Positions 1-8,279 of a stretch of 64,000 nucleotides of DNA are shown here, in pieces. Positions within the stretch are counted from its first letter, which is position 1. Each line of letters begins with the position of its first letter. The notes below the pieces were generated by a model. It did not search any database and had not been told where the DNA came from. It saw only the letters and a list, made by a program, of their open reading frames with translations. This stretch comes from Halotalea alkalilenta (lineage in GTDB: Bacteria > Pseudomonadota > Gammaproteobacteria > Pseudomonadales > Halomonadaceae), in assembly GCF_001648175.1 (NCBI RefSeq), contig NZ_CP015243.1, forward strand, positions 2,790,001 to 2,854,000, read 5' to 3'. A program made the position numbers and the translations under genes.

Positions 1-141
1 GACGACCTCGGCGTCCGCGCCCGCGATGGCACAGCCCAACCAATCCATCAACACCCGCCGCAATGCGCTTCGCTGCGCCTCGCTCAGCGACTGCGCATGC
101 TGGCCCAGGGCGTAATGGGCGAATTGCTGGCAAAGAGTCAT
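1..141 (-). CDS. MmgE/PrpD family protein, N-terminal 47 residues only
   Basis: This is the first 47 codons of a gene that runs off the left edge. It starts at ATG 141 on the minus strand. The visible peptide ends in MDWLGCAIAGAD, which resembles the conserved N-terminal helix of MmgE/PrpD proteins (2-methylcitrate dehydratase, cis-aconitate decarboxylase and iminodisuccinate epimerase relatives). It follows the second permease gene by 91 nt and is probably the last visible gene of the catabolic operon. A stereochemical or dehydratase step on a dicarboxylate is plausible, but the catalytic part is outside the window, so the substrate cannot be judged. Confidence 0.65.
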   Translation of the reverse strand, partial: MTLCQQFAHYALGQHAQSLSEAQRSALRRVLMDWLGCAIAGADAEVV

Positions 142-232
142 GAGGAAGCCGCAGATCAGGGGCGAACGCCTAGCCTACTCAATCGATGTGAGCTCTGCAC
201 ATGGAGAAACGATGCTCCCTCCTCCCGGCTCG

Positions 233-895
233 TCAGCTCTCACGATGTTCAAGACGATTGAGCAATTTGACGATCGGCAGCAGGATGATCAGATAGATCA
301 GCGCGGCCGCGATCAAAGGCGTAGGACTGTAGGTATTGCCTTGGGCGATACGGGCCATGCGCAGCAGCTCGGGCAGGGTCACCACGCTGGCGATCGACGT
401 CACCTTGATGGTTTCAAGGATGTTGGTGATCAGATCCGGTGCCATGTTGCGCACCGCCTGCGGGATGACGATGTAGCGCTGGACCTGGATGAAGCCGAGC
501 CCGGTGGAGCGTCCGGCCTCGACCTGGCCCTTGGGCAGGCTGTCGATGCCTGCACGGAACACTTCGGCGAAGTAGCTCGATACGTTCAGCGTCAGCGCCA
601 GGATCACCGAACTGCGGGTGCCGATCTCAACGCCGAAGAACGGCAGTCCGTAGTAGATCAGGATCAGCAGCACCAGCGAGGCGAAGGAGCGGAAGAAGTC
701 GACGTAGATGGTGATCAGCAGGCTCAGCCAGCCAATTCCCAATGCCCGCGCGCAAGCCAGCAAAAGGCCGACGCCGATGCCCAACGGCACGATGATCACC
801 GATAGCAGCAGGGTCTCTTTCAGACCCAGCAACAGCATCGGGTAGATGGCGACGATGATGTCGATATTGAAAAAAGTCTGCTGGAAGCTACCCAT
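233..895 (-). CDS. Polar amino-acid ABC transporter permease (HisM/GlnP type)
   Basis: This 220-residue inner-membrane permease has the length and hydrophobic pattern of the histidine/glutamine permease family, with about five membrane segments. The cytoplasmic EAA loop that contacts the ATPase is visible at residues 126-134 (EAGRSTGLG). It is separated by 12 nt from the preceding paralogous permease, and the two should form the heterodimeric channel. The binding protein and ATPase of the same system lie upstream (3214-4056 and 2428-3183). The substrate is probably a polar amino acid or a related amino compound handled by the adjacent enzymes; the sequence alone does not show which. Confidence 0.93.
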   Translation of the reverse strand: MGSFQQTFFNIDIIVAIYPMLLLGLKETLLLSVIIVPLGIGVGLLLACARALGIGWLSLLITIYVDFFRSFASLVLLILIYYGLPFFGVEIGTRSSVILALTLNVSSYFAEVFRAGIDSLPKGQVEAGRSTGLGFIQVQRYIVIPQAVRNMAPDLITNILETIKVTSIASVVTLPELLRMARIAQGNTYSPTPLIAAALIYLIILLPIVKLLNRLEHRES

Positions 896-907
896 CGTCC
901 GCGCTCC

Positions 908-1579
908 TCACTTGGCCCACTGGTTGCGGTGTTCGAGCAACTTACTGGCGAACACCAGTGGATAGATCATGATCAGGTAGCCGATCGCGGCCATCATCAG
1001 CGGGGTGGTATTGGCCGCGTTGCTTTGTACGGTAATGGCGGTGCCCAACAGCTCCGGTACGGCGATGGCCGAGGCCAAAGCGGTATTCTTGGTCACCGCG
1101 ATCAGGCGCCCGGTCAGCGGTGGGATGGAGATGCGCATCGCCTGCGGCAGCACCACGTGCTTCATGGTCTGAGCGAATGTCAGGCCAGTGGAGCGCGCCG
1201 CCTCGAACTGCCCCTTGTGAATGGCGCGGATGCTGGCCCAGAAGATCTCTTCGGCGAATGCCATCAGCACCAGTGAAAGGGACAGCCAGGCCACGGTGAA
1301 TCCGCTCAGCCGCATCCCCATGTAGGGCAAGCCGAAATACAGCACGATCATCAGCACCAGCGGAGGCAGCGCGCGGATGACGTCGACCGTCTGCTTGATG
1401 ATGAAATTCAGCGGGCGAAAACCGAGACAGCGTGCCAGCGCCAGCAGCAGGCCACTGAGCACACCGGTGACGATGACCAGCAGCGCAAGCCAGAGGGTCT
1501 TGGCGAATCCGACGCTCAATTCGGGCGCGTACCTGATCATTACGTCCCAATTGAAAAAGTTGTAGATGAACGCTTCCAC
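908..1579 (-). CDS. Polar amino-acid ABC transporter permease (HisQ/GlnP type)
   Basis: This is a 223-residue permease paralogous to the next gene. The EAA motif is at residues 126-134 (EAARSTGLT), and the N-terminal half holds the usual membrane helices. It lies 53 nt downstream of a class II aldolase gene that interrupts the order binding protein, ATPase, permease, permease. Coordinated expression with the downstream permease is expected from the 12-nt gap. The start is the ATG at 1579, which gives the standard family length. Confidence 0.93.
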   Translation of the reverse strand: MEAFIYNFFNWDVMIRYAPELSVGFAKTLWLALLVIVTGVLSGLLLALARCLGFRPLNFIIKQTVDVIRALPPLVLMIVLYFGLPYMGMRLSGFTVAWLSLSLVLMAFAEEIFWASIRAIHKGQFEAARSTGLTFAQTMKHVVLPQAMRISIPPLTGRLIAVTKNTALASAIAVPELLGTAITVQSNAANTTPLMMAAIGYLIMIYPLVFASKLLEHRNQWAK

Positions 1580-1632
1580 GAGTCGGTTCTCTCGAATCAG
1601 ATGGAAATAGTGAAAACGAACAATCGCTTCGC

Positions 1633-2403
1633 TCAGCGCTCGTAGCTCTCGCGCTGTGCGGATATCTCACGCAAGACCGCGGCCCATGCGGGTTCGATCC
1701 AGGGCGCGTACTCCTCTTCCCGGTACTGCTTGGCGACGTGCGAACAGACGGCGTCGGACGGTACATGCAGCTCGGCACCGCCGGACTGCGCCGCGAGCTG
1801 TGCCTGGCAGGCGCGTTCGAGAAAGTAGATCTGGTCGAAAGCTTCCGGGATGGTCCTGCCGCCGACGAGCAGCCCGTGATTGATCAGGACCATGGCCTTG
1901 TTGGTCGGTCCCAAATCGGCGGCCAGGCGCTCGCGCTCGGAATGGTCCAGGGCGATCCCCTCATATTGGTGATAAGAGAGACGACCATAGAACTTCAGCG
2001 CGTGCTGGCTGATCGGCAGCAGCCCCTGCTTCTGTGCCGATACCGCGATCCCGGCGGCCGTATGGGTATGGACGATGCAGGTCAGGTCGGGGCGCGCCTT
2101 GTGCAGGGCCGAATGGATAGTGAAGCCGGCCGGATTGATCCAGCGGTTGCCAAGGCCTTCGGTCTCGATCACCTCGCCCGCCAGATCGACCTTCACCAGG
2201 CTGCCGGCGGTGATCTCGCTGAACAGCGAACCATAGGGGTTGATCAGGAAGTGCTCCTCCGGCCCCGGCACCCGAGCGCTGATGTGGGTGTAGATCAGGT
2301 CGGTCATGCGGAAATGGGCAACCAGCCGGTACAGCGCCGCCAGTTCCACGCGCACTTGCCACTCGCTCTTGCGCGCGTGCTGGTACTCGATAGGGATGGT
2401 CAT
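1633..2403 (-). CDS. Class II aldolase/adducin family protein
   Basis: This 256-residue cytoplasmic protein belongs to the class II aldolase/adducin fold (fuculose-phosphate aldolase and ribulose-phosphate epimerase relatives). The zinc-site pair is visible in the HTHTAAG stretch (His112, His114), and the third histidine in the LINHGLLVGG stretch (near residue 176). ATG 2403 is preceded by GGAGG at a good distance. It sits between the ATPase and the permeases of the amino-acid ABC transporter, which is unusual. It has no sugar-phosphate pathway partner nearby, so a retro-aldol or decarboxylase step in catabolism of the imported compound is a guess. Family assignment is firm; substrate is unknown. 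Confidence 0.9.
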   Translation of the reverse strand: MTIPIEYQHARKSEWQVRVELAALYRLVAHFRMTDLIYTHISARVPGPEEHFLINPYGSLFSEITAGSLVKVDLAGEVIETEGLGNRWINPAGFTIHSALHKARPDLTCIVHTHTAAGIAVSAQKQGLLPISQHALKFYGRLSYHQYEGIALDHSERERLAADLGPTNKAMVLINHGLLVGGRTIPEAFDQIYFLERACQAQLAAQSGGAELHVPSDAVCSHVAKQYREEEYAPWIEPAWAAVLREISAQRESYER

Positions 2404-2427
2404 GGGACTGCCTCCTGGAGAATGGGC

Positions 2428-3183
2428 TCAGCGATTGATCTGGGAGAGAAACTCGCGCAGGCGCGGATGCCTCGGCCGCTCGAAGATCTCCTCGGCGGTG
2501 TCCTGCTCGACGATGCGGCCGTCGGCCATGAAGATCACCCGGTCGGCCGCTTCGCGGGCGAAGCGCATCTCGTGGCTGACCACCACCATGGTCATGCCCG
2601 ACTCACGCAGCTCGCGCATGGTGTTGAGCACGCCGCCCACCAGTTCGGGGTCAAGCGCACTGGTCGGCTCGTCGAACAGCACCACCTTGGGCTCCAGGGC
2701 CAGCGTACGAGCGATCGCCACCCGCTGCTGCTGCCCCCCGGAGAGCTGCCCGGGATAATGCTCGCAGCGCTCCGCCAGCCCGACCCGCGCCAGCATCGCC
2801 AGGCCGATCTCACGTGCTTCCGCCTTGCCCTTCCCCGCGACCTTGCGCAGCGCCAGCATCACGTTCTCCAGCGCCGTCATGTGCGGATAGAGGTTGAAGG
2901 ACTGGAACACCATGCCGATCTTAGTGCGCAGCAGATTGACGTTGACCTTCGGCGAGCCGATGTTGACGCCCTCGAACAGGATGTCGCCCGAGGTCGCCTC
3001 CTCCAGCCGGTTGCAACAGCGCAGCAAGGTACTCTTGCCCGAGCCCGAGGGACCGATCAGAAAGACCAGCTCCTGCGGCATCACCCTCAGGTCGATCTCG
3101 CTGAGGATCTCGAGCTGACCGAAGGATTTACTCAGCCCGACGGCTTCCAGAATGGGTCTGTCGGTGATGGTCGCGGTAGTCAT
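2428..3183 (-). CDS. Amino-acid ABC transporter ATP-binding protein (GlnQ/HisP type)
   Basis: This is a 251-residue ATPase of the polar amino-acid uptake family. Walker A is GPSGSGKST at residues 44-52, the signature LSGGQ is at 147-151, and Walker B VVLFDEP is at 167-173. It powers import through the two permeases encoded downstream and receives substrate from the binding protein encoded 30 nt upstream. The MTTATITDRP leader before the nucleotide-binding fold is typical of this family. The aldolase gene follows 24 nt later, so the operon continues through it. Confidence 0.96.
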   Translation of the reverse strand: MTTATITDRPILEAVGLSKSFGQLEILSEIDLRVMPQELVFLIGPSGSGKSTLLRCCNRLEEATSGDILFEGVNIGSPKVNVNLLRTKIGMVFQSFNLYPHMTALENVMLALRKVAGKGKAEAREIGLAMLARVGLAERCEHYPGQLSGGQQQRVAIARTLALEPKVVLFDEPTSALDPELVGGVLNTMRELRESGMTMVVVSHEMRFAREAADRVIFMADGRIVEQDTAEEIFERPRHPRLREFLSQINR

Positions 3184-3213
3184 GGCGGCACTCTTGTGGC
3201 CGAAAAAGAGAGC

Positions 3214-4056
3214 TCAGCGGCAGTCAGGGGTATGTTCGCTGGGGTCGTAGTTTGGATATCCCGGTGCGCCATAGCCGGGATACACCGTCGTCACAGCGCC
3301 CCCTTCGAGAGGTTCGAGCCCGGTCCATTTGCGGTAGATGTCCGCAAGCTCTCCGCTTTGCTTGATGCACTCGAGCGCCGCGTCCAACTCATTGCGCAGC
3401 TCGACATCGTCGCGACGGACCGAATAGCCGTAGACCTCGCCGTTGTTGATGATGAAATCGGACACCGTCAGCATCGGCGCCTTCTTCGCCGCGTCCCCGG
3501 CCGAGGCGCTATACACCAGCGCCGCATCCGCCTGGCCGCTGGCCACTGCCTGGACGGCATCGCTGTTCTTGTCGTAGCGATTGATGCTCCATCCATACTG
3601 GTCCTGCCGCTCGGTCAGCCACCTGTCGAACAGGTTGCCGCGATTGACCGCCACCACCTTGTCCCTCAGGTTTTCCGGCGAGGTGATCTTGTCGTCGGAT
3701 GCGCGCTGCACGAACTGATAGGTCGCATCGCCATAGGGTTCGACGAAGAGCATGCTCTGCGCCCGCTCTTCGGTGATCATCGCGGCGGACAGCACCATGT
3801 CGAACTTGCCGGCGTTCAGCCCCGCGTAGGTGGTGGACCAGGCCTGGTCGATGATCCTGATCTCAGTGCCCATCTGCCGACTCAGGGCCTTGGCTATATC
3901 GACGTCCATGCCCTCGAACTCGCCTGACGCGCCGACCGAGGCAAAGGGTGGATAGCCCACGTCGGCCGCGGCGGTGATGGTCTCGGCGGCCTGGGCGGAG
4001 AAAGCGCAGGCCAGCGCCAGCCCTGCGATGGTGAAGCGCGATCCTTGGATGATCAT
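3214..4056 (-). CDS. Amino-acid ABC transporter periplasmic binding protein
   Basis: This 280-residue family 3 (SBP_bac_3) binding protein starts with a Sec signal peptide, probably cleaved after the AQA at residues 21-23. The mature part shows family features: an early YPPF followed by EGMDVDIAKALS, and a later WSTTYAGLNAGKFDM block. ATG 4056 has AGGAG nine bases upstream. The 174-nt gap before it may carry a separate promoter, so the transporter could be expressed independently of the enzyme genes. Polar amino acids or amino-acid-like catabolic substrates are expected. The C-terminal tail after the second lobe is rich in Gly, Tyr and Pro. Confidence 0.94.
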   Translation of the reverse strand: MIIQGSRFTIAGLALACAFSAQAAETITAAADVGYPPFASVGASGEFEGMDVDIAKALSRQMGTEIRIIDQAWSTTYAGLNAGKFDMVLSAAMITEERAQSMLFVEPYGDATYQFVQRASDDKITSPENLRDKVVAVNRGNLFDRWLTERQDQYGWSINRYDKNSDAVQAVASGQADAALVYSASAGDAAKKAPMLTVSDFIINNGEVYGYSVRRDDVELRNELDAALECIKQSGELADIYRKWTGLEPLEGGAVTTVYPGYGAPGYPNYDPSEHTPDCR

Positions 4057-4230
4057 CGACGAATGCTCCTAGTTATTGTTGGGTAAGCCACGAATTGATA
4101 AACCAACTCCATCGGAAAACGACCACCATGGGTCGGGCACGAACGTCCTATCGCTCAGTCCGATGCCGGGATCGAGATGTCGAATCGCTCTCGGGACCCA
4201 GCCGCGGCCTTCGCAAGTGCCCCCATCGGT

Positions 4231-5334
4231 TCACAGCTTCTCCTTCACGCTGGCCGCCTTATGAACCCCGCTACGCTGCAACCAGTGCAGCCAGATCGGT
4301 GCAATCAGCATCAGCGAGATCAGTCTCAGCAGATGGTGGAAGGTGACGAACACCGGGTCGATGTTCAGCGTCATCGCCAGGATCGCCATCTCGCCGATAC
4401 CTCCTGGCGCGAAGGCCAGAATCGCGATGTGTAGCGGAACGCCCAGCAGCAGGTGGATCAGGTAGGCGAAGCTGGCCAGCACCGAAAGCGTCAGCGCCGT
4501 CGCCACCAGGGTCTGGAGGGCGTAACGCAGCAGCTGGGTCAGTTTCACCCCGGAAAACCGTGCGCCGATCGCACTGCCGAGCACCCAAAGCATCACCTCG
4601 ACACCCCAGTACGGCAGATGCAGCCGGGCCACATCGGCGGCGCCCAATCCGGCCGCGATCAGCATCGAGGCAAGCAGCGCTGGGTTGGGCAGGCACAGCG
4701 ATCTTCCCAGTGCGATGAACGCCGGCAGTGCCGCCAGCAGCCAGAGTCCCTCCACCCCCTCGACCGTGGCCACTACCCCCGCCGGCGCGCTGGCGTACTG
4801 GACGAAAAACGGCGGCAGTACCAAAACGATGATCAGCGCGCGCAGCGACTGCGCCACCGCGATCCTCGGCGGGTCTCCGCCGGCCTTGTCGCCCATCATG
4901 ATCATCGCGGTCATCGCTCCGGGCGCGGAGGAGAACCAGGCACTGACCTTGTCGAAGCCGCAGCGGCGGTACCACCACGCCCCCACCAGGGTCGACACGC
5001 CTACCCCCACCAGCAGCGCCGCCGCCGACACCGGCCAATCGAGCATCCGGCTGGTGAGCTGAGGGGTCACCTGGCCGCCCAGCAGCAGGCCAAGCACCCC
5101 CAGGAAGTACTCCCGCAGGCGGTCCGGCACGGCGACGTCGCCCCCGCTGATCGCCAGCAGCAGGTTCGCCAGCAGCGGGCCGAGCATCCAGGCCAGGGGC
5201 AGGTTCAGCGCAGCGAACAGCACGCCGCCCAGCGCACCGACCGACAGCGCGCGCAGCAGCAATAACGGCCAGCTGCCGCCATGCACGAATCTGTCAGCGA
5301 ACCGGGGCATCGCTGCTGCTTTTCGCGTGCTCAC
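4231..5334 (-). CDS. AbrB-family (PF05145 type) integral membrane protein
   Basis: This is a polytopic membrane protein of up to 367 residues with the internally duplicated architecture of the membrane AbrB family (often misnamed ammonia monooxygenase). It is not the AbrB DNA-binding regulator. The repeated half has LPLAWMLGPLLANLLL near the N-terminus and a second HLPYWGVEVMLW-type block past the middle. A GTG at 5334 and an ATG at 5310 are both possible starts and neither has a clear ribosome site; both overlap the end of the aminotransferase gene, suggesting translational coupling. The family is proposed to contain transporters. Its place between gabT and the ABC genes suggests export or uptake of a pathway compound, which is inference. 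Confidence 0.85.
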   Translation of the reverse strand: MSTRKAAAMPRFADRFVHGGSWPLLLLRALSVGALGGVLFAALNLPLAWMLGPLLANLLLAISGGDVAVPDRLREYFLGVLGLLLGGQVTPQLTSRMLDWPVSAAALLVGVGVSTLVGAWWYRRCGFDKVSAWFSSAPGAMTAMIMMGDKAGGDPPRIAVAQSLRALIIVLVLPPFFVQYASAPAGVVATVEGVEGLWLLAALPAFIALGRSLCLPNPALLASMLIAAGLGAADVARLHLPYWGVEVMLWVLGSAIGARFSGVKLTQLLRYALQTLVATALTLSVLASFAYLIHLLLGVPLHIAILAFAPGGIGEMAILAMTLNIDPVFVTFHHLLRLISLMLIAPIWLHWLQRSGVHKAASVKEKL

Positions 5335-6589
5335 GAACGGCAGCGGAAAACTTGTCTATTCCCTCATCCAAAACATCCAGCGGCATGGTCAACGGATGGA
5401 GGAAGCGAATCACGTTGCCGTAGAAGCCGCAGACCAGCGTCAGCACGCCGTTTCTCAACGCCGCGGCCTGGATAGACTGGGCCATGGCCGGGGCCGGTTC
5501 GCCGGCATCGTCAAGGAGTTCGATCGCGACCATGCTGCCCTTGCCGCGCACTTCGGCGATGTTGGGCAATACACCGCGCAGCGCTTCCAGCGCGGTGACG
5601 AGCCTGCTACCGATCAGATTGGCGCGCTCGACCAGGCCCTCCTCCTCGATCACCTCGAGCACCGCGTGAGCGGCCGCGATCGCCAACGGATTACCGGCGA
5701 AGGTGCCGCCGAGGCCCCCCGGCCCAGGGCCATCCATGATCTCGGCCCTGCCGCAAACCGCGGAAAGCGGCACCCCACCGGCGATGCTCTTGGCCATGGT
5801 CATCAGGTCGGGCGCCACACCGTAATGCTCCATCGCGAACAGCTTGCCGGTGCGGCCGAAGCCGGTCTGGATCTCATCGGCGATCAGCACGATGCCGTGC
5901 TGGTCGCACAGCGCGCGCAGCCCCTGGACGAAATCCAGCGGCGCCGGGACGAAGCCGCCCTCTCCCTGCACCGGCTCGAAGATGATCGCCGCCACCTGGC
6001 TTGCATCCACTTCGGTCTTGAACAAGCGCTGCAGCTCATCCAATGCGTCCTCGGTGCTGATGCCGTGCAGCGCGTTCGGATAGGCGACGTGATGGACCTC
6101 GGTCGGAAACGGACCGAAGCCGGTACGATACGGCTGCGCCTTGCCGGTCAGGGCGATACCCATCATAGTGCGGCCGTGAAAGCCCCCGGAGAAGGCGACG
6201 ATCGCGCGACGACCGGTGCTTGCGCGGGCGATCTTCACCGCGTTCTCCACCGCCTCCGCACCAGAGGAGAAAAAGGTGGTCTTCTTGGGATAATCACCAG
6301 GGGTGAGCCTGTTCAACTTCTCGGCCAGCTCGACGTAGGATGCGTAGGGCGTGACCTGGAAACCGCAGTGGATCACCTGGTCAAGCTGCGCCTTGATCGC
6401 GGCGACGACCTTCGGATGGCGATGGCCGACGTTGTTCACCGACACACCGCTGACGAAATCGATGTAGCGGTTGCCCTCGATATCCCAGATCTCGGCATTT
6501 TCCGCGCGCTCCACGTAGAACTCGCATTTGACCCCGACGCCACGAGGTGTGGCGGCGTTCTTGCGGGCAACCCACTCTGCGTTGCTCAT
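5294..6589 (-). CDS. gabT: 4-aminobutyrate aminotransferase (GabT type)
   Basis: This is a 431-residue class III PLP aminotransferase that aligns along its length with remembered E. coli GabT. Matching blocks are TPRGVGV near residue 14, the SSGAEAVENAVKIAR block (108-122), the EPVQGEGGF block (205-213), IADE with Asp238, and AKSIAGG with the PLP lysine at 267. It converts GABA (or a close omega-amino acid) and 2-oxoglutarate to succinate semialdehyde and glutamate. The start is ATG 6589, with AGGAG just upstream; reading further upstream gives non-homologous sequence. It sits 13 nt after hyuB and with the aldehyde dehydrogenase completes a GABA-to-succinate route. Confidence 0.93.
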   Translation of the reverse strand: MSNAEWVARKNAATPRGVGVKCEFYVERAENAEIWDIEGNRYIDFVSGVSVNNVGHRHPKVVAAIKAQLDQVIHCGFQVTPYASYVELAEKLNRLTPGDYPKKTTFFSSGAEAVENAVKIARASTGRRAIVAFSGGFHGRTMMGIALTGKAQPYRTGFGPFPTEVHHVAYPNALHGISTEDALDELQRLFKTEVDASQVAAIIFEPVQGEGGFVPAPLDFVQGLRALCDQHGIVLIADEIQTGFGRTGKLFAMEHYGVAPDLMTMAKSIAGGVPLSAVCGRAEIMDGPGPGGLGGTFAGNPLAIAAAHAVLEVIEEEGLVERANLIGSRLVTALEALRGVLPNIAEVRGKGSMVAIELLDDAGEPAPAMAQSIQAAALRNGVLTLVCGFYGNVIRFLHPLTMPLDVLDEGIDKFSAAVREHAKSSSDAPVR

Positions 6590-6602
6590 CTGCTGCTCCT
6601 GT

Positions 6603-8279
6603 TCATTCACTGTCGATACGAACGCCGTAACGGCGCAATGCCGCTTCGGGACTGACGAAACCGTCGCTGACGTCACGATGCACCGCCGCCGGGTCGCGCT
6701 CGGCCACCGGGCCGTAGCCACCACCACCGGCGAGGCGCAGGCTGAGCACGTCGCCGCGCTTCAAAGTGCAGGTCTGCTTGGAATGCAGCGCGATCGCCTC
6801 GCCATCCGGATTGAGAATCGAGGCGGCCAGGGCGCCGGACTCGGCGCCGAACAGGCCGTAGGGGGCGCGAGCGTGGCGATCGCCCAGCAGTGAAAGCTGA
6901 ACCTCGCCGGTACGGATCTCGATGTCCTTGCGCAGCCCGCAGCCGCCTCGGAACTTGCCCGCGCCGCCGGAATCCTGGATCAGCTCCAAGCGGTTGATCT
7001 TGATCGGGTTGTAGGTTTCGTGAACCTCGACAGGGATGTTGGCGCAGTTGATCACCGGGGCGAGTCCTTCGACACCATCGGCGTAGGCTCTCGCGCCGAA
7101 GCCCGCGAACACCAGGTCGTAGTAGATGAAGGAGTGGCCGGTACGCTCGTCGATACCGCCGATGATCGGATTGCTCCAGTGCGAGAAGCCGCCCATCGCC
7201 TTGTCCTTCAGCAGCGGCGCCAGCGCACCGTTGATGACTTCGAAAATGCGCACCTGAATCGCCGCGCGCCCGCCGCTGGGCGCCGGGAATACCGGGTTGA
7301 AGAACGAGCCCTGGCGGCCGGTGACCGCGACGGGGCGAATCGAGCCATCGTTTTGCGGCATGAACGGATCGGTGAAAGCCCGCACCGCGAACATGGCGTG
7401 CGCGCGGGTAAAGTTCTGATAGGCGTTGATCGCCGCCGGCACTTGGTCGCTGCTGCGGGAGAAATCCACCACTACCTCGTCGTCGCCGATGGTCACGTCG
7501 ACCGCCACGCGAATGAGCTCGCCGCCGATCTGGTAGCTGTCCAGGCAGTCCTCGAAGCTGTAGACCCCATTGGGGATCTCGCGGATCAGGGCGCGCATCT
7601 TGGCCTCGGAGCGGTCGAAGATCTCCTCGATGCCGGCAGCGACGCCCTCGACGCCGAACTTCTCGAATATCGCCTGCACCCGCAGGGCGCCTACGTGGTT
7701 GGCATTGCGCTGCGCGCTCAGATCACCGCGGACATGCTCGGGCATGCGCACGTTGGCACAGATGAGGCGCATGATCTGCTGATCGAACTCGCCCTCGACG
7801 ATCACTTTGACCGGCAGGATGCGAATGCCCTCCTGATAGGCCTCGGTGACGCCGATGACCTTCTGCGAACCCGGGGCGGCGCCGCCGACGTCGATCTGGT
7901 GCGCGATGTTACAGACGAAACCGATCAATTCGCCGTCGAAGAACACCGGGGAGACCAAAAAGAAGTCCGGAAAGTGGCCGGAGCCCATCGCCGAGTCGTT
8001 GAGCAGCACACCGTCGCCGGGCTTGAAGGTCTCCACCGGGTAGTAGTCGATCACCGTACGCACCACGTAAGGCATCGCACCGAGGTGGCCAGGGGTGAAG
8101 TTGCCCTGCGCGATCAGGCGGCCTTGGCGATCGAATATGCCGGTGGAAAAGTCATCGGCCTCGCGCACCGCCTGCGAGAACGCGGTCTTGCGTAACGTGC
8201 TGCCCATTTCGTCGGTGACCGAGACGAAGCTGCCCCAAAGCAGCGACAGCGCGATCGGATCGAGTGCGCTATGCGCCAT
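6603..8279 (-). CDS. hyuB: Hydantoinase B/oxoprolinase family subunit
   Basis: This is a 558-residue HyuB-type beta subunit that works with HyuA in ATP-dependent opening of cyclic amides such as 5-oxoproline, N-methylhydantoin or 2-pyrrolidinone. The N-terminal DPIALSLLWGSFVSVTDEM and the following TLRKTAFS block are characteristic of this family, as is the AGGGGYG near the C-terminus. ATG 8279 is chosen because homology begins there and a GGGAGGGG ribosome site precedes it inside the end of hyuA; the two genes overlap by 11 nt. Family assignment is secure. The ring substrate is inferred from the GABA-pathway neighbours. Confidence 0.93.
   Translation of the reverse strand: MAHSALDPIALSLLWGSFVSVTDEMGSTLRKTAFSQAVREADDFSTGIFDRQGRLIAQGNFTPGHLGAMPYVVRTVIDYYPVETFKPGDGVLLNDSAMGSGHFPDFFLVSPVFFDGELIGFVCNIAHQIDVGGAAPGSQKVIGVTEAYQEGIRILPVKVIVEGEFDQQIMRLICANVRMPEHVRGDLSAQRNANHVGALRVQAIFEKFGVEGVAAGIEEIFDRSEAKMRALIREIPNGVYSFEDCLDSYQIGGELIRVAVDVTIGDDEVVVDFSRSSDQVPAAINAYQNFTRAHAMFAVRAFTDPFMPQNDGSIRPVAVTGRQGSFFNPVFPAPSGGRAAIQVRIFEVINGALAPLLKDKAMGGFSHWSNPIIGGIDERTGHSFIYYDLVFAGFGARAYADGVEGLAPVINCANIPVEVHETYNPIKINRLELIQDSGGAGKFRGGCGLRKDIEIRTGEVQLSLLGDRHARAPYGLFGAESGALAASILNPDGEAIALHSKQTCTLKRGDVLSLRLAGGGGYGPVAERDPAAVHRDVSDGFVSPEAALRRYGVRIDSE

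Noticed and set aside
1738..3927. A 729-codon open frame on the plus strand, and similar long antisense frames such as 5327-6655, 9853-11814, 48290-49999 and 50891-52708
   Set aside because: They lie opposite well-supported genes, are rich in Arg, Gln, His and Asp, and show no family motifs. Such frames are expected opposite high-GC coding DNA.
4231..5334. AbrB transition-state regulator
   Set aside because: The protein is polytopic membrane sequence with no swapped-hairpin DNA-binding domain; the shared name is a coincidence.
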